Shown piece by piece: positions 8,457-17,000 of a stretch of 64,000 bases of DNA (its first letter is position 1; every line of letters begins with the position of its first letter). The stretch is from contig DQHW01000015.1 of the NCBI GenBank assembly GCA_003524305.1, forward strand, positions 57,858 to 121,857, given 5' to 3'. Position numbers and translations under genes: made by a program. This stretch comes from Anaerolineaceae bacterium. GTDB taxonomy: Bacteria > Chloroflexota > Anaerolineae > Anaerolineales > Anaerolineaceae. A model generated the notes under the pieces. It saw only the letters and a program-made list of their open reading frames with translations. It ran no database searches and was not told the origin of the DNA.

Positions 8457-9263
8457 ATGAATTTTTTTGATCGCATCATGGGTAAAAAGCCCAAATTAGG
8501 GTTGGCACTAAGTGGCGGAGCCACCCATGGAGCCGCCCATATCGGCGTTTTACAAATACTGGAACGTGAAGGCATCAAACCGGATTTTGTGGCAGGTACA
8601 AGCGCTGGAGCTATGGTGGGTGCAGCTTATTGCGCCGGTGTACCGCTGGATGAATTGGAAAAACTATTTCTTTCCATGGCCTGGCCTACACTGGTAAAAC
8701 TATCACTCATCAAACCTCTGGCATTGTTTGATACGCAACCCATGGAAGCGTTTATCAGAAAAAATATCGGCGATTGCGAGTTCAAAGACCTGAACCTTCC
8801 CTTCGCAGCCATTTGCTGCGATATAGTGACCGGAGAACGAGTAGTAATGGATAAAGGACTTGTAGCTCCTTGTGTGCGGGCCAGTGCGGCCATACCCGGC
8901 TTGTTTTCTCCAGTCGAGATCAACGGCCGATTATTGGTGGATGGCGGTGTCGTGGATAATTTGCCGGTGGAACACGTGATTGCCATGGGGGCCGATTTCA
9001 CCATCGGGGTTGATGTTTCTTCCCCTTCCAAACGAGGAAAGAGGCCTGAGAATCCATTTGAGAACCTGCTCGCCATGGTTTACATTATGCAAGAACGTTC
9101 CACATCCTTAAATCGAGATAACTGTGATTGCTTTATCAAACCGAAGATTTCTCAATACTCCTCCTGGGATTTTCGCGACTCTGATAAAATGATCGAAGAA
9201 GGTCGAAAAGCCGCAAAAGCAGCCTTACCGCAATTAACCAAATTCATGACAAAAAAGAAATAA
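8457..9263 (+). CDS. Patatin-like phospholipase (RssA/YchK-like)
   Basis: The 268-residue protein has the oxyanion-hole motif LSGGATHGAAHIGVL (residues 18-32), the nucleophile elbow GTSAG (47-51, Ser49) and the catalytic Asp in LVDGGVVDNLP (about residue 162). These complete the Ser-Asp dyad of patatin lipid acyl hydrolases. No signal peptide is seen, so it should act on the inner membrane face or on cytosolic lipids or esters. GAGGGA sits 5 nt before the ATG. It stands alone between the NTPase gene and a strong terminator. The length matches bacterial RssA-type single-domain enzymes (about 260-300). Confidence 0.88.
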   Translation: MNFFDRIMGKKPKLGLALSGGATHGAAHIGVLQILEREGIKPDFVAGTSAGAMVGAAYCAGVPLDELEKLFLSMAWPTLVKLSLIKPLALFDTQPMEAFIRKNIGDCEFKDLNLPFAAICCDIVTGERVVMDKGLVAPCVRASAAIPGLFSPVEINGRLLVDGGVVDNLPVEHVIAMGADFTIGVDVSSPSKRGKRPENPFENLLAMVYIMQERSTSLNRDNCDCFIKPKISQYSSWDFRDSDKMIEEGRKAAKAALPQLTKFMTKKK

Positions 9264-9284
9264 CTGCTCACAATTTTTAGATTA

Positions 9285-9320
9285 AAAAAGAATCGTTCAA
9301 ACTTAACGATTCTTTTTGTT
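9285..9320 (+). terminator. Intrinsic terminator after the patatin gene
   Basis: Perfect 13-bp arms (AAAAAGAATCGTT at 9285-9297 and its complement at 9305-9317) with a 7-nt loop and a T-rich 3' arm and tail. Confidence 0.9.
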
Positions 9321-9500
9321 ATACATTCCTTTGTAAATAAATAGTTGTGAAATCTCATATTGATTATTTCTCAAACACGAAATCCAATTATAAAATTTTA
9401 TTTTACCGTATCTTTAGGGGGTATTAACTATAAAATTACTATATATTTCCTATATTTTTCCTATAATTTTACTAACAAATATAGATTTTATGGTGGATAT

Positions 9501-10097
9501 GTGCAAAAACTAAGTTTGACCTTCAAAATACTTTCAATTGTTGTCGTGCTTTTCCTCGCTATAAGCCTTCTCCCTGTAATAACAGTACAAGCGGCTGCTA
9601 ATCCGATTTCACTCAAAGATTTTTCTGCAACCTTGAAGAAATCTAATTCTTCGCAACTGGCAGGAGTTTTTGTAAATGATATTTTGGCGCTCAGTGTGGT
9701 TCAACAAGCATCCACTTATTCTGTTTCTTCAAAGTCTGGCACGGTTACGCAGTTCGGCTTGGCAAGTAAATATGGTTCCATTGGTTTGTTAGCTCATAAT
9801 TATTTATCAGGGTCAAGTTTTTCAAAACTCACAACTGGTACTGAAATTATCCTGATATTTGGTGATGGCAGTACAAAAAAATATGTGGTTGATACAATTA
9901 AGAAATATCAATCCCTTAGTCCTGCTGATCCTTTTTCCAATTTTATTAATTTGGATAAACCAGACACCACAATATCAAGTGATGATGTGATTAATGAAAC
10001 TTATGGGTCTGGGGATCTTGTTCTTCAAACTTGTATTAAGAAAAATGGTGTTTTAGCATGGGGGCGTCTTTTCATAATTGCCTCCCAGGTTCAATAA
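9501..10097 (+). CDS. Secreted sortase-like protein, paralogue 1
   Basis: I start this at the GTG at 9501 (GGTGG 4-8 nt upstream) because the product is then 198 residues and aligns end to end with the next gene; a longer in-frame extension to 9360 encodes AT-rich non-conserved sequence. A signal peptide (KLSLTF, a hydrophobic run, then TVQA-A near 31) predicts export. The body shows a sortase-like pattern: GSIGLLAHNYLSG (His99), LVLQTC (Cys178) and WGRLFIIA (Arg189), the spacing and strand context of sortase His-Cys-Arg triads. No LPxTG-type substrate is seen nearby. A hydrolase or a degenerate sortase fold are alternatives. Confidence 0.6.
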   Translation: MQKLSLTFKILSIVVVLFLAISLLPVITVQAAANPISLKDFSATLKKSNSSQLAGVFVNDILALSVVQQASTYSVSSKSGTVTQFGLASKYGSIGLLAHNYLSGSSFSKLTTGTEIILIFGDGSTKKYVVDTIKKYQSLSPADPFSNFINLDKPDTTISSDDVINETYGSGDLVLQTCIKKNGVLAWGRLFIIASQVQ

Positions 10098-10157
10098 TTT
10101 CCGATTACCAATAAAGATTGCCAATACAAGAGAGAATTGATCTCTCTGCTAATAACT

Positions 10158-10200
10158 ACAAAACAGGAATCACTCGGCTTGAGTGATTCCTGTTTTGTAA
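10158..10200 (+). terminator. Intrinsic terminator after sortase-like gene 1
   Basis: Perfect 18-bp inverted repeat (10158-10175 and 10181-10198) with a 5-nt GGCTT loop; the 3' arm ends in TGTTTTGT. It separates the two paralogues into independent transcripts. Confidence 0.92.
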
Positions 10201-10294
10201 CCGAATAAAGTGACAACTTCATATTTCAAACTCGAAATTTAAAAATTGAATAGCACAAACTACTTACAAGATTGTAATTTCGACCATTATTGTC

Positions 10295-10323
10295 TTGATT
10301 TATTACCACAAAATTACTATAAT
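10295..10323 (+). promoter_or_regulatory. Sigma70-type promoter for sortase-like gene 2
   Basis: TTGATT (10295-10300), 17-bp spacer, perfect TATAAT (10318-10323), about 31 nt before the ATG. The string AAAATTACTATA around the -10 recurs upstream of paralogue 1 (near 9432), suggesting the promoters were duplicated with the genes. Confidence 0.65.
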
Positions 10324-10354
10324 ATAACTAATAAATTAGAGTTATGGATAAAAA

Positions 10355-10951
10355 ATGAAAAAACTAACCCTGAAATACAAATTCCTATCCTTTTTTGTGG
10401 CGTTGATCATCGTCTTCAGTTTTCTTCCTGTCACACCCGTACAGGCCGCTGCAAGCACTACTTCTCTAGAAACTTTTGCGGCTTCGTTAAAGAAAACTGA
10501 CTCCACTCAATTGGTTGGCATTTTTGTTAAAAACGTCCTGGCAGTAAAAGTTGTTCAACAGTCCTCTGCCGCTTATGTATCCAGCAGCTCTGGTACGGTC
10601 ACTCAATTCGGTATGGCCAGTCAATATGGATCAATCGGTTTATTGGCTCACAATTACCTGTCTGGTGCGAGTTTTTCAAAACTGGGTTCTGGCACCGAGA
10701 TCATCCTGGTCTATGGTGATGGCAGCACAAAAAAATACCAGGTCACTGCGGTCAAGAAATACCAGGCTCTCAGCCCAACGGACCCTTATTCCAATTTTGT
10801 GAATTTAGATAACCCTGACGCTACTATTTCAAGTACCGACGTTTTCAATGAAACTTATGGTTCTGGTGGTTTGGTCTTACAAACCTGTATCAGCAAAAAT
10901 GGCAACTCTTCATGGGGACGCCTCTTCGTTATAGCCACTTCTGCCGAATAA
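10355..10951 (+). CDS. Secreted sortase-like protein, paralogue 2
   Basis: The 198-residue protein has a signal peptide (MKKLTLKYKF, hydrophobic core, TPVQA-A with cleavage near residue 31) and the same conserved positions as its neighbour: His99 in LLAHNYLSG, Cys178 in LVLQTC and Arg189 in WGRLFVIA. A GTEIILVYGDGSTKKYQV hairpin between them is typical of the sortase beta-barrel. The signal peptide ends in an Ala-rich cleavage site, so the enzyme may be released rather than anchored, unlike most sortases. It has its own promoter and terminator. The function is inferred from the triad pattern alone; a structure prediction would settle the fold. Confidence 0.62.
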   Translation: MKKLTLKYKFLSFFVALIIVFSFLPVTPVQAAASTTSLETFAASLKKTDSTQLVGIFVKNVLAVKVVQQSSAAYVSSSSGTVTQFGMASQYGSIGLLAHNYLSGASFSKLGSGTEIILVYGDGSTKKYQVTAVKKYQALSPTDPYSNFVNLDNPDATISSTDVFNETYGSGGLVLQTCISKNGNSSWGRLFVIATSAE

Positions 10952-10972
10952 TTCTCCTTTTTCTGCAGCTTT

Positions 10973-11015
10973 ATAAAACACAAGAACAGCCCTAAAAGCT
11001 GTTCTTGTGTTTTAT
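10973..11015 (+). terminator. Intrinsic terminator after sortase-like gene 2
   Basis: Perfect 18-bp arms (10973-10990 and 10998-11015), loop CCTAAAA, 3' arm ending TGTTTTAT. Confidence 0.92.
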
Positions 11016-11047
11016 AATCATTGAATATCACATACAGGGAGAAAATC

Positions 11048-11578
11048 ATGAATATCAAAACCATCGCGCCAAAAGACTTTTCTGCCAAAATTCACACGCT
11101 GTGGGATAAAGGCTGGTTTTTGCTTACAGCCGGCAATTTCCTTGATGGAAAATTCAATAGTATGACCATTTCTTGGGGTTGGATGGGAACCATTTGGAAT
11201 AAACCCGTGGTTCAAGTTTTAGTCAGGCCTACCCGCTATACTTATGGGTTTATGGAATCGAACCCGGATTTCACTATTTGTGCTTTTCCAGACAAATACC
11301 GTAAGGCTTTGAGTCTACTTGGAGCAAAATCAGGACGAGATGGAGACAAAATCAAGGAATCCGGTCTCACCCCTTGTAAAAGCACTGAAGTAACAGCACC
11401 ATCATATATTGAGGCCAACCTCGTGATAGAATGCCGAAAAATCTACACGGATGTGCTCAAACCTCAAGGTTTTCTCGATGCATCCATTGAAAGTTATTAC
11501 CCACTCGCTGATTATCACAAAATCTATTATGGTGAAATCCTTACGCTTAGGGGTGACCCGGCACTGTATGCCGATTAA
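11048..11578 (+). CDS. Flavin reductase family protein (FMN-binding split barrel)
   Basis: The 176-residue protein has the split-barrel pattern: GWFLLTAGN, then FNSMTISWGWMGTIWNKPVVQVLVRPTRYTYGFME, and a central DKYRKALSLLGAKSGRDGDKIKESGL region, as in the flavin-reductase-like/NimA-like family that binds FMN and reduces it or uses it in electron transfer. The ATG at 11048 is chosen because AGGGAG lies just upstream; an in-frame TTG at 11021 lacks a site. It is a single gene closed by its own terminator. Substrate partners are not evident from its neighbours. Confidence 0.8.
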   Translation: MNIKTIAPKDFSAKIHTLWDKGWFLLTAGNFLDGKFNSMTISWGWMGTIWNKPVVQVLVRPTRYTYGFMESNPDFTICAFPDKYRKALSLLGAKSGRDGDKIKESGLTPCKSTEVTAPSYIEANLVIECRKIYTDVLKPQGFLDASIESYYPLADYHKIYYGEILTLRGDPALYAD

Positions 11579-11581
11579 ATA

Positions 11582-11620
11582 AAAATGGATGGCTCGAGAC
11601 GATGGCCATCCATTTTGTTT
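11582..11620. terminator. Terminator after the flavin reductase gene, possibly bidirectional
   Basis: Arms AAAATGGATGG (11582-11592) and CCATCCATTTT (11606-11616), followed by GTTTT. The convergent HD-GYP gene ends at 11675, so it could serve both strands. Confidence 0.75.
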
Positions 11621-11674
11621 TCCCCCTGCAGCGAAGTAAAGAAATTGCCCAAATAAGGGCATCTTTCGGATTTA

Positions 11675-12811
11675 TCAATCTAATATTTCTTGCCCATCAA
11701 ACAATCCTATAAAAGCCTTCACTACTTCAGGATCGTACATGAGCCCTGAATTTTTCTCGAGCTCGGCGATCGCTTCTTCATGACTGCGGGGAGCTTTGTA
11801 AACCCTTCCTTCGGTCATGGCTGAATATGAATCAACAACTGCGATAATCTTGGCCCCCATGGGTATCTGATCACCTTTTAGCGCATGCGGATATCCTTTG
11901 CCATCCATTCGTTCGTGGTGAGACAAAATGATGGATGCAATGCTTTCGAGACCGCTCAATCCTTTTACAATGTGCGAACCTACTTCCGAGTGAGATTTCA
12001 TTACTTCCCACTCGCGCGTTGTAAGCGCACCGGGTTTATGCAAAATTGAGTCTTCTATGCCAATCTTGCCTATGTCATGTAACAAAGCCGCCCAACATAG
12101 TTCGCGGGTTTCGCGAGCAGAAAGATTGAAGTACCTTGCTATTTGTTCAGAAAAAGAAGCCAAACGTTTGCTATGAGCACCAATATATGGATCTCTGGTT
12201 TCAAGGGTTTTTGAAAGTGCCAAAACAATTTCAATGGATGAATTCTCAAGTTGTTCATTTAACTGCTTACGATGAACAGCATTGCCCAATTGATCTGCGA
12301 TCAAGTCAACCAGATAAAAAGTGTCCAGCGGAAATGCATCCATTTCTGAAGAATTGGATTTTGCCAATACAAGAGTGCCAACCTGAGACTCTTCAACACA
12401 AAGGGGAATAATCCAATGGCAATCGCGAATTTTTAGTCCCAATAGTTCTCTGGCTTTACTGTCCAAAACCTGTTCCAATGACGAGGGTCTTTGTGATTCT
12501 TTTGAGCAGGAAACGAGATTAAACACCTTCTCAACCGCTTCTTCAGATTCAACATGTTTACCCTTTAGATGGTAATGTCCATCAGAAGAGAGGATGAAGA
12601 TACGACAGTAATCCACATGCAGCATATCGCGTATATATACCGCTGAGCGTTCAATTAACTTGTCGATAGTCTCAATACCAACCAGAAAATGACTCAGCCT
12701 TGACAGACCGGTCAATTTTTCGGTTGCTCTGGTGGGAGCACCAGAACCCCTCGTTTTATAAGGATAACTGTAATTTTCGATGTAATGCGTCATGTACTCA
12801 AACCCTGGCAT
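11675..12811 (-). CDS. GAF and HD-GYP domain protein, putative cyclic-di-GMP phosphodiesterase
   Basis: The 378-residue protein has a GAF-like sensor region (about 40-180) and an HD-GYP domain (about 195-370). Catalytic features are complete: LLHDIGKIG (His245/Asp246 region), HSEVGSHI, HHERMDGKGYP (298-308) and VVDSYSAMTEGRVYK. HD-GYP enzymes hydrolyse cyclic-di-GMP to pGpG or GMP. No membrane segment is seen, so a cytosolic ligand probably controls it through the GAF domain. The start at 12811 is uncertain; MTHYIEN at 12793 is an alternative. It is the last gene of the micropeptide-DUF5317-Os1348-like operon, 43 bp after the previous stop, and may be its intracellular output. Confidence 0.88.
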   Translation of the reverse strand: MPGFEYMTHYIENYSYPYKTRGSGAPTRATEKLTGLSRLSHFLVGIETIDKLIERSAVYIRDMLHVDYCRIFILSSDGHYHLKGKHVESEEAVEKVFNLVSCSKESQRPSSLEQVLDSKARELLGLKIRDCHWIIPLCVEESQVGTLVLAKSNSSEMDAFPLDTFYLVDLIADQLGNAVHRKQLNEQLENSSIEIVLALSKTLETRDPYIGAHSKRLASFSEQIARYFNLSARETRELCWAALLHDIGKIGIEDSILHKPGALTTREWEVMKSHSEVGSHIVKGLSGLESIASIILSHHERMDGKGYPHALKGDQIPMGAKIIAVVDSYSAMTEGRVYKAPRSHEEAIAELEKNSGLMYDPEVVKAFIGLFDGQEILD

Positions 12812-12854
12812 TTAACCAATAGCGATGTTTCCAGCATTTTGGAAAAACTGAAAA

Positions 12855-13145
12855 TCAATCTGCAGCAAGTAAACCCATATTTGTTCTGGGGGGACAGCCA
12901 TTCATTTGGCGGGCAAACTCGGCTAAAGAAGTGGCTTTGATTGCTGAAATTCGTTCAGATTCTTCTGATTCAAGATTGAATGCTTCTCCACCATATCCGC
13001 TTTTGAGAGCGAGGCTTGGATTTGAAAGCAACAACTTGCGAAAGCGTTCATTTACCACGGCAGCGGTCATGATTCGGCTATATTCACGCTCGTTATCCAT
13101 GGTTTTTTCTGAGGGCTGCATATAATCAATAAAAATGTTACTCAT
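12855..13145 (-). CDS. Os1348/NHLP-like small protein, candidate RiPP precursor or regulator
   Basis: The 96-residue protein has a central segment, VVNERFRKLLLSNPSLAL to EESERISAIKATSLAEFARQM, that matches the layout of NHLP-clan (nitrile-hydratase-like leader; Os1348/Franean1_4349 type) proteins: 'xxFRxxLLxxPxxAL ... xLexIxxxSLxEFA'. In known systems such domains act as leader peptides or carrier-like proteins. The tail after it is short, with one Cys (NGCPPRTNMGLLAAD). No modification enzymes are nearby, so a RiPP role is unproven. AAGGAG lies 7 nt upstream and the start overlaps the DUF5317 gene by 8 bp, indicating coupling. Confidence 0.5.
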   Translation of the reverse strand: MSNIFIDYMQPSEKTMDNEREYSRIMTAAVVNERFRKLLLSNPSLALKSGYGGEAFNLESEESERISAIKATSLAEFARQMNGCPPRTNMGLLAAD

Positions 13146-13728
13146 TAATAATCTCCTTCATTTTTAGCTCTGATTTTCCGCCTAACATCCAAAGCAATAA
13201 GATCACACCTAAAGCTATAAAAGTATCACCCAAACTAAACGCCACATTGTAGCCAAGTACATTGGTAATGGTGAATCTGTCTGAAAGAAAAGCAAGTTTT
13301 GTCATTTCTGGAGAAAGGATAATATCCTTGGAAAAGCCAAACCGTTGTCCAATCATCCAGGTGCTTTCAGAGCCGGGATTCAGTTTATTTACCGTCGCCA
13401 GGCTTATAGGCATGAAACCGTTGTTGAGAACGATTACCAAAAAGTTGAGTAGAAACCCAATGGATATAGGCCAGAAACCGGGTTTTTTAATGTTAAGGAT
13501 CGAAAAACCAAATAATATAATCAGAGAACTTACCAGTAGAATTGTGACCAGGTTGTTTGACAATAGTTCGCGAGTTTTTGGGGCAAAGAAAGCAAAATAT
13601 TGTGGAATGAATGCCACCAATACCAATACCGGATACTTGAGTTCAAAAACCCGATACTTTCTCTTGCCCAACCATGCTCTGCATAACCCGGCAATCAACC
13701 CTACCAGGACGGCTGCAACGAGAATCAT
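13138..13728 (-). CDS. DUF5317 family integral membrane protein
   Basis: The 196-residue protein has about five membrane helices. It opens MILVAAVLVGLIAGLCRAWLG and has the NNGFMPIS motif in an extracytoplasmic stretch near residue 100, both typical of DUF5317, a family of unknown function common in Chloroflexota and Actinobacteria. A roughly 45-residue outside loop follows (ESTWMIGQRFG region) before the last helix. The start codon is 8 nt after the stop of the 39-residue peptide gene and has no strong ribosome binding site of its own, so translation is probably coupled to that peptide. A role as exporter, receptor or immunity partner for the peptide is plausible but unproven. Confidence 0.7.
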   Translation of the reverse strand: MILVAAVLVGLIAGLCRAWLGKRKYRVFELKYPVLVLVAFIPQYFAFFAPKTRELLSNNLVTILLVSSLIILFGFSILNIKKPGFWPISIGFLLNFLVIVLNNGFMPISLATVNKLNPGSESTWMIGQRFGFSKDIILSPEMTKLAFLSDRFTITNVLGYNVAFSLGDTFIALGVILLLWMLGGKSELKMKEIINE

Positions 13729-13736
13729 AAAAAAGA

Positions 13737-13856
13737 TTAACCGCCAATTGTGCCTGTTGCGGAAGGAGCACCTGCAGCGAGGACGAACAAGACGAGGGTG
13801 GCGACGAACAAAATGACACGGAAGTTTTTGGTGATTGAGAATGCAAGTGATTTCAT
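13737..13856 (-). CDS. 39-residue secreted or membrane micropeptide
   Basis: A short ORF with a strong AAGGAG 7 nt before its ATG. It encodes MKSLAFSITKNFRVIL, then a hydrophobic run VALV-type core (FVATLVLFVLAAGA), then the tail PSATGTIGG. The basic N-region, hydrophobic core and Ala-Gly-Ala before a short polar tail look like a signal peptide whose cleavage would release a nonapeptide; a single-pass membrane peptide is the alternative. It is the first gene of a tight operon (8-nt gap to DUF5317) and sits 35 nt after a predicted start site controlled by phased direct repeats. I know of no named family for it. Strong translation signals and position argue that it is real. Confidence 0.72.
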   Translation of the reverse strand: MKSLAFSITKNFRVILFVATLVLFVLAAGAPSATGTIGG

Positions 13857-13897
13857 GATTAGCTCCTTTTTAGTTGATTGATTTGAAGTGTTACAAC

Positions 13898-13947
13898 ATT
13901 ATTACAAATGCCAGGCTTCAAAACAGGCTCCAAAACAGGCTCCAAAA
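13898..13947 (-). promoter_or_regulatory. SARP/BTAD-type promoter: three 12-bp direct repeats 8 bp upstream of an extended -10
   Basis: On the plus strand CAGGCTTCAAAA (13912-13923), CAGGCTCCAAAA (13924-13935) and CAGGCTCCAAAA (13936-13947) are in exact tandem. Reading the minus strand, they end 8 bp before AATAAT (13903-13898), which has an extended TG. There is no separate -35 because the repeats occupy that space. Streptomyces SARP activators bind direct repeats of about one helical turn placed 8 bp from the -10. The MalT/BTAD regulator encoded just upstream is the obvious candidate to bind here. The period of 12, not 11, is a difference. Confidence 0.65.
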
Positions 13948-13974
13948 TCACCAATTTTTAAAGAAAATATCGAT

Positions 13975-14006
13975 ATAAAAAAGCGTTGATGGCAACTACC
14001 ATCAAC
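13975..14006 (-). terminator. Intrinsic terminator after the MalT/BTAD regulator gene
   Basis: On the minus strand GTTGATGG (14006-13999), loop TAGTTG, CCATCAAC (13992-13985), then GCTTTTTTAT. It isolates the regulator transcript from the micropeptide operon. Confidence 0.85.
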
Positions 14007-14040
14007 AATATCTTTCAATTTGATAAATTCAAAGGGAGAA

Positions 14041-17000
14041 TTACTGCATTAATTCTTTATACAACAATATGGTTTCAGCGGCAGGCTCCAAACCCAATTC
14101 TTTCTTCAAAGCAGCACAACATTTTTCATAATACCGAGAAATGGAAGCCCTATCGCCCAATTCTGAAAAAGCTTTCATCCCCGCTCGGTATGCTTCTTCA
14201 AAACAGATATCTTCTTCGATAGAGCGATTAACATAATGTATCGCCATCTGGAATTGTCTGGCTTTCATAAGTAAATCAATTAATTTCATAATACTTGCAA
14301 TAAATGACCTATGATATTGCTCTCTTTGAACGACGACCCATTCATAATCAACTTTTGGCAAATACGGTCCGCGATATTGATTGAGCGCTTGAATATAATG
14401 ATGAATTTTTTCGTCTGCATCTTCGGCTTTTTCAGCGACAATTAATTCATGAGTGAAATCTTCAGTGTCGTAATAATATTCGAGGGTACGGTTAAATCGA
14501 TAGTAATCATCAATAAAACTGATGCTTTCACTACCAAGAGCGTGCCTCAATCTGTAAATTGAGTTTTTAAACCGGACCCTTAACGCTTCGATGGTTGAGT
14601 CAGGCCAGAAAGCCTCGCCAATCTCTTCTTTTGTTACCCCATCTGCATGGTGAACTATAAAAAAGAAAAGATCCCTAACCATTTGCGTTTTCCATTCTGA
14701 CAAAGTAACTGAATGGTCGCCGATTTTGACCTGGCATTTTCCAAACGAGCGAATCAAAATTTTAGGGGTTGAAAATTGTACTGTTTCTGAGTGCCGCCGG
14801 ATAATTTTTCGAATAGGTATTAAGGAGGCTTCAATATTGCTCACTTCTTGAACATAGTCCACCAATTCACTCGAACAATTACCTGATTTTATATATTCTT
14901 CAAGCAGTTTCAAAAGCTCAAAGCCAATTCGCAATATTGTAGGTTTATCTCTCTCACTAAAACTGGAATTTAATAAAGAAATGAAATCCTGATCAGACCC
15001 CCCAGATTTGTTTGTAAATAAATTCGATACTGCTAAATAAAAGCGGGTTCGAAGTTCCTCAAGATGAAATCCTTCGTTTGAAAAATATTCCAACATCTCA
15101 CTTAATCGCGCTTGTAAGTTATCAAACTTCTTTTGGAGTAAATCAAGTACACATAACTCTAATTGGCAAAGATAAATTTCATATTTTGATCCGCCTTTTT
15201 GAGCAATTTCCAAAGCATTCAAGTTGCTTTTTTCGGATGATTTTGAATCTCCAGTCAAACGGGCCAAAGTGGCATCTGATAACGAGAGAAAAACTTGTAA
15301 TGCCTGGTCATTGACAAATTCAGATGCTTCTCTTGCCATTTCATACGCTTTACTTGCCTCAGGCAGTGCACGGATATCACGATACAGATCTCCCAAACTT
15401 GTAAGCGAAAAACCTTCCAACCTGGGGTTCATCGCCAGGCGGGCATGCGTTATGGCCTTCTCAAAGGATATTGCTGCTTGTTCATACATGCCGCGCAAAT
15501 GCTGCACAACCCCAATGTTATTAAGCAGGTTGGTTTGCCATAATGAATTTTGTGTTGCCTGCCAAAAAGACAGTGATTTTTTATAGGCATTATCTGCTTC
15601 ATCAAATTCTCCAAGTGTAAGATGAACGAGCCCAAGATCAAGCAAAACCTTGGCTGCGTCCAATTCCTCGCCTAGTTGATTATATTTTTCCAGCGACGCC
15701 GATAGAGACGTCAATGCTTTTTTCAATTCTCCTGATTGATAAAAAGACAACCCGATCGAACGTAACGCTTCTGCATTGAGTTTCATAAATTGCGGATCAT
15801 TTTTACTCAACGCTATGGCTTCTTTGGCATCACAAAGCGCCAAATCATAATTACCAAAAAAACGGTTTACCCAACTTCTGCGAATGAGAGTTGCAGTTAA
15901 CGCCTCAATATTTTGGTTCTCACGAAGACCCTTAATAGCCTTATCCATAATCTCAAGGCTGTTCTTACTATCACCACGAAGCATGGCGATTGAGCCTTTG
16001 ATGGAAAGAAATTCTGGTTGTTCATCTCTTTGCGATGTCGGCAATTCACCAAGCCAATTAGAAAGTGTCGTTAATCGCCCACCCAAAATCATGGATGGAG
16101 CCGCATGTAGAATCAGGTCTGCAACCTGGTCTGAATTCCCTATACGAGAATAGATTTCAAAAGCACGCTCCCATTCTTTGCGTTGCTCATAATATTTGGC
16201 CAGGCAAGATTCAATCTGCCGGCTTTCTTCAGGTCTTTCTGAACGCATGCTGTTCTGCAAGAAATCTCGAAAGAGATGATGGTAGCGCAGATGCAGCGTT
16301 TCATCATCGACAGGCAAGACGAATAAATTCTCGCGCAGCAAGAGTTCAATTCTTTCCTGCCAGTTCTCAGATTTAATTCCCTTGACCTGAGAAAATATTT
16401 GCCCACATAAAACGGCATCAAATTCTTCAAGAAGTGAAGTTCTTTTTAAGAATAATCTAAACTCGTCAGACTGTTGTTCCAAAACTTGCTGTGCCAGGTA
16501 CTCGTAGAGTCCGATCCCTGAGACCCTTGCCAGCCGTAATCGATTGCTGGTCTCTTTGGGCGAAAGCTGCGCAGTTAAAAGCAGGCCGGTAATCCAGCCT
16601 TCTGTTTGCTCAACCATATCCATGGCTGCTTTTTCAGTAATACTTTGATGGTAATTCACTGAAAATAATTGTTTGATTTCTTCAGGTAAGAAAGCAAGTT
16701 CTTCATAACTCAAACCGCCAACTTGAGAACGCGCCACCAGCAGCGTCAAATCAGGCAATGTCAGCAGGGTGCGTGAAGCGATAATCAGGTGGCAGTTTTC
16801 TGAAACTTCAAGTGTAATGCGATTAATAAACTCATCAATGGGTTTGCTATCTCGAACATAATGGTAATCGTCCAGCACAAAGACAAAATGCTCTGTTATA
16901 TGTTCATAAGCATCATTGATAATGGCTGAAATCACTGGATCAAGGTTCAATGAATCTTGATCCAGGTTGCTTAAGGCCGAAAAAGAGGCTTCTCCAAAAG

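Noticed and set aside
9360..9500. N-terminal extension of the first sortase-like gene
   Set aside because: Strongly AT-rich; the paralogue lacks it and the GTG at 9501 gives identical length and a good signal peptide.
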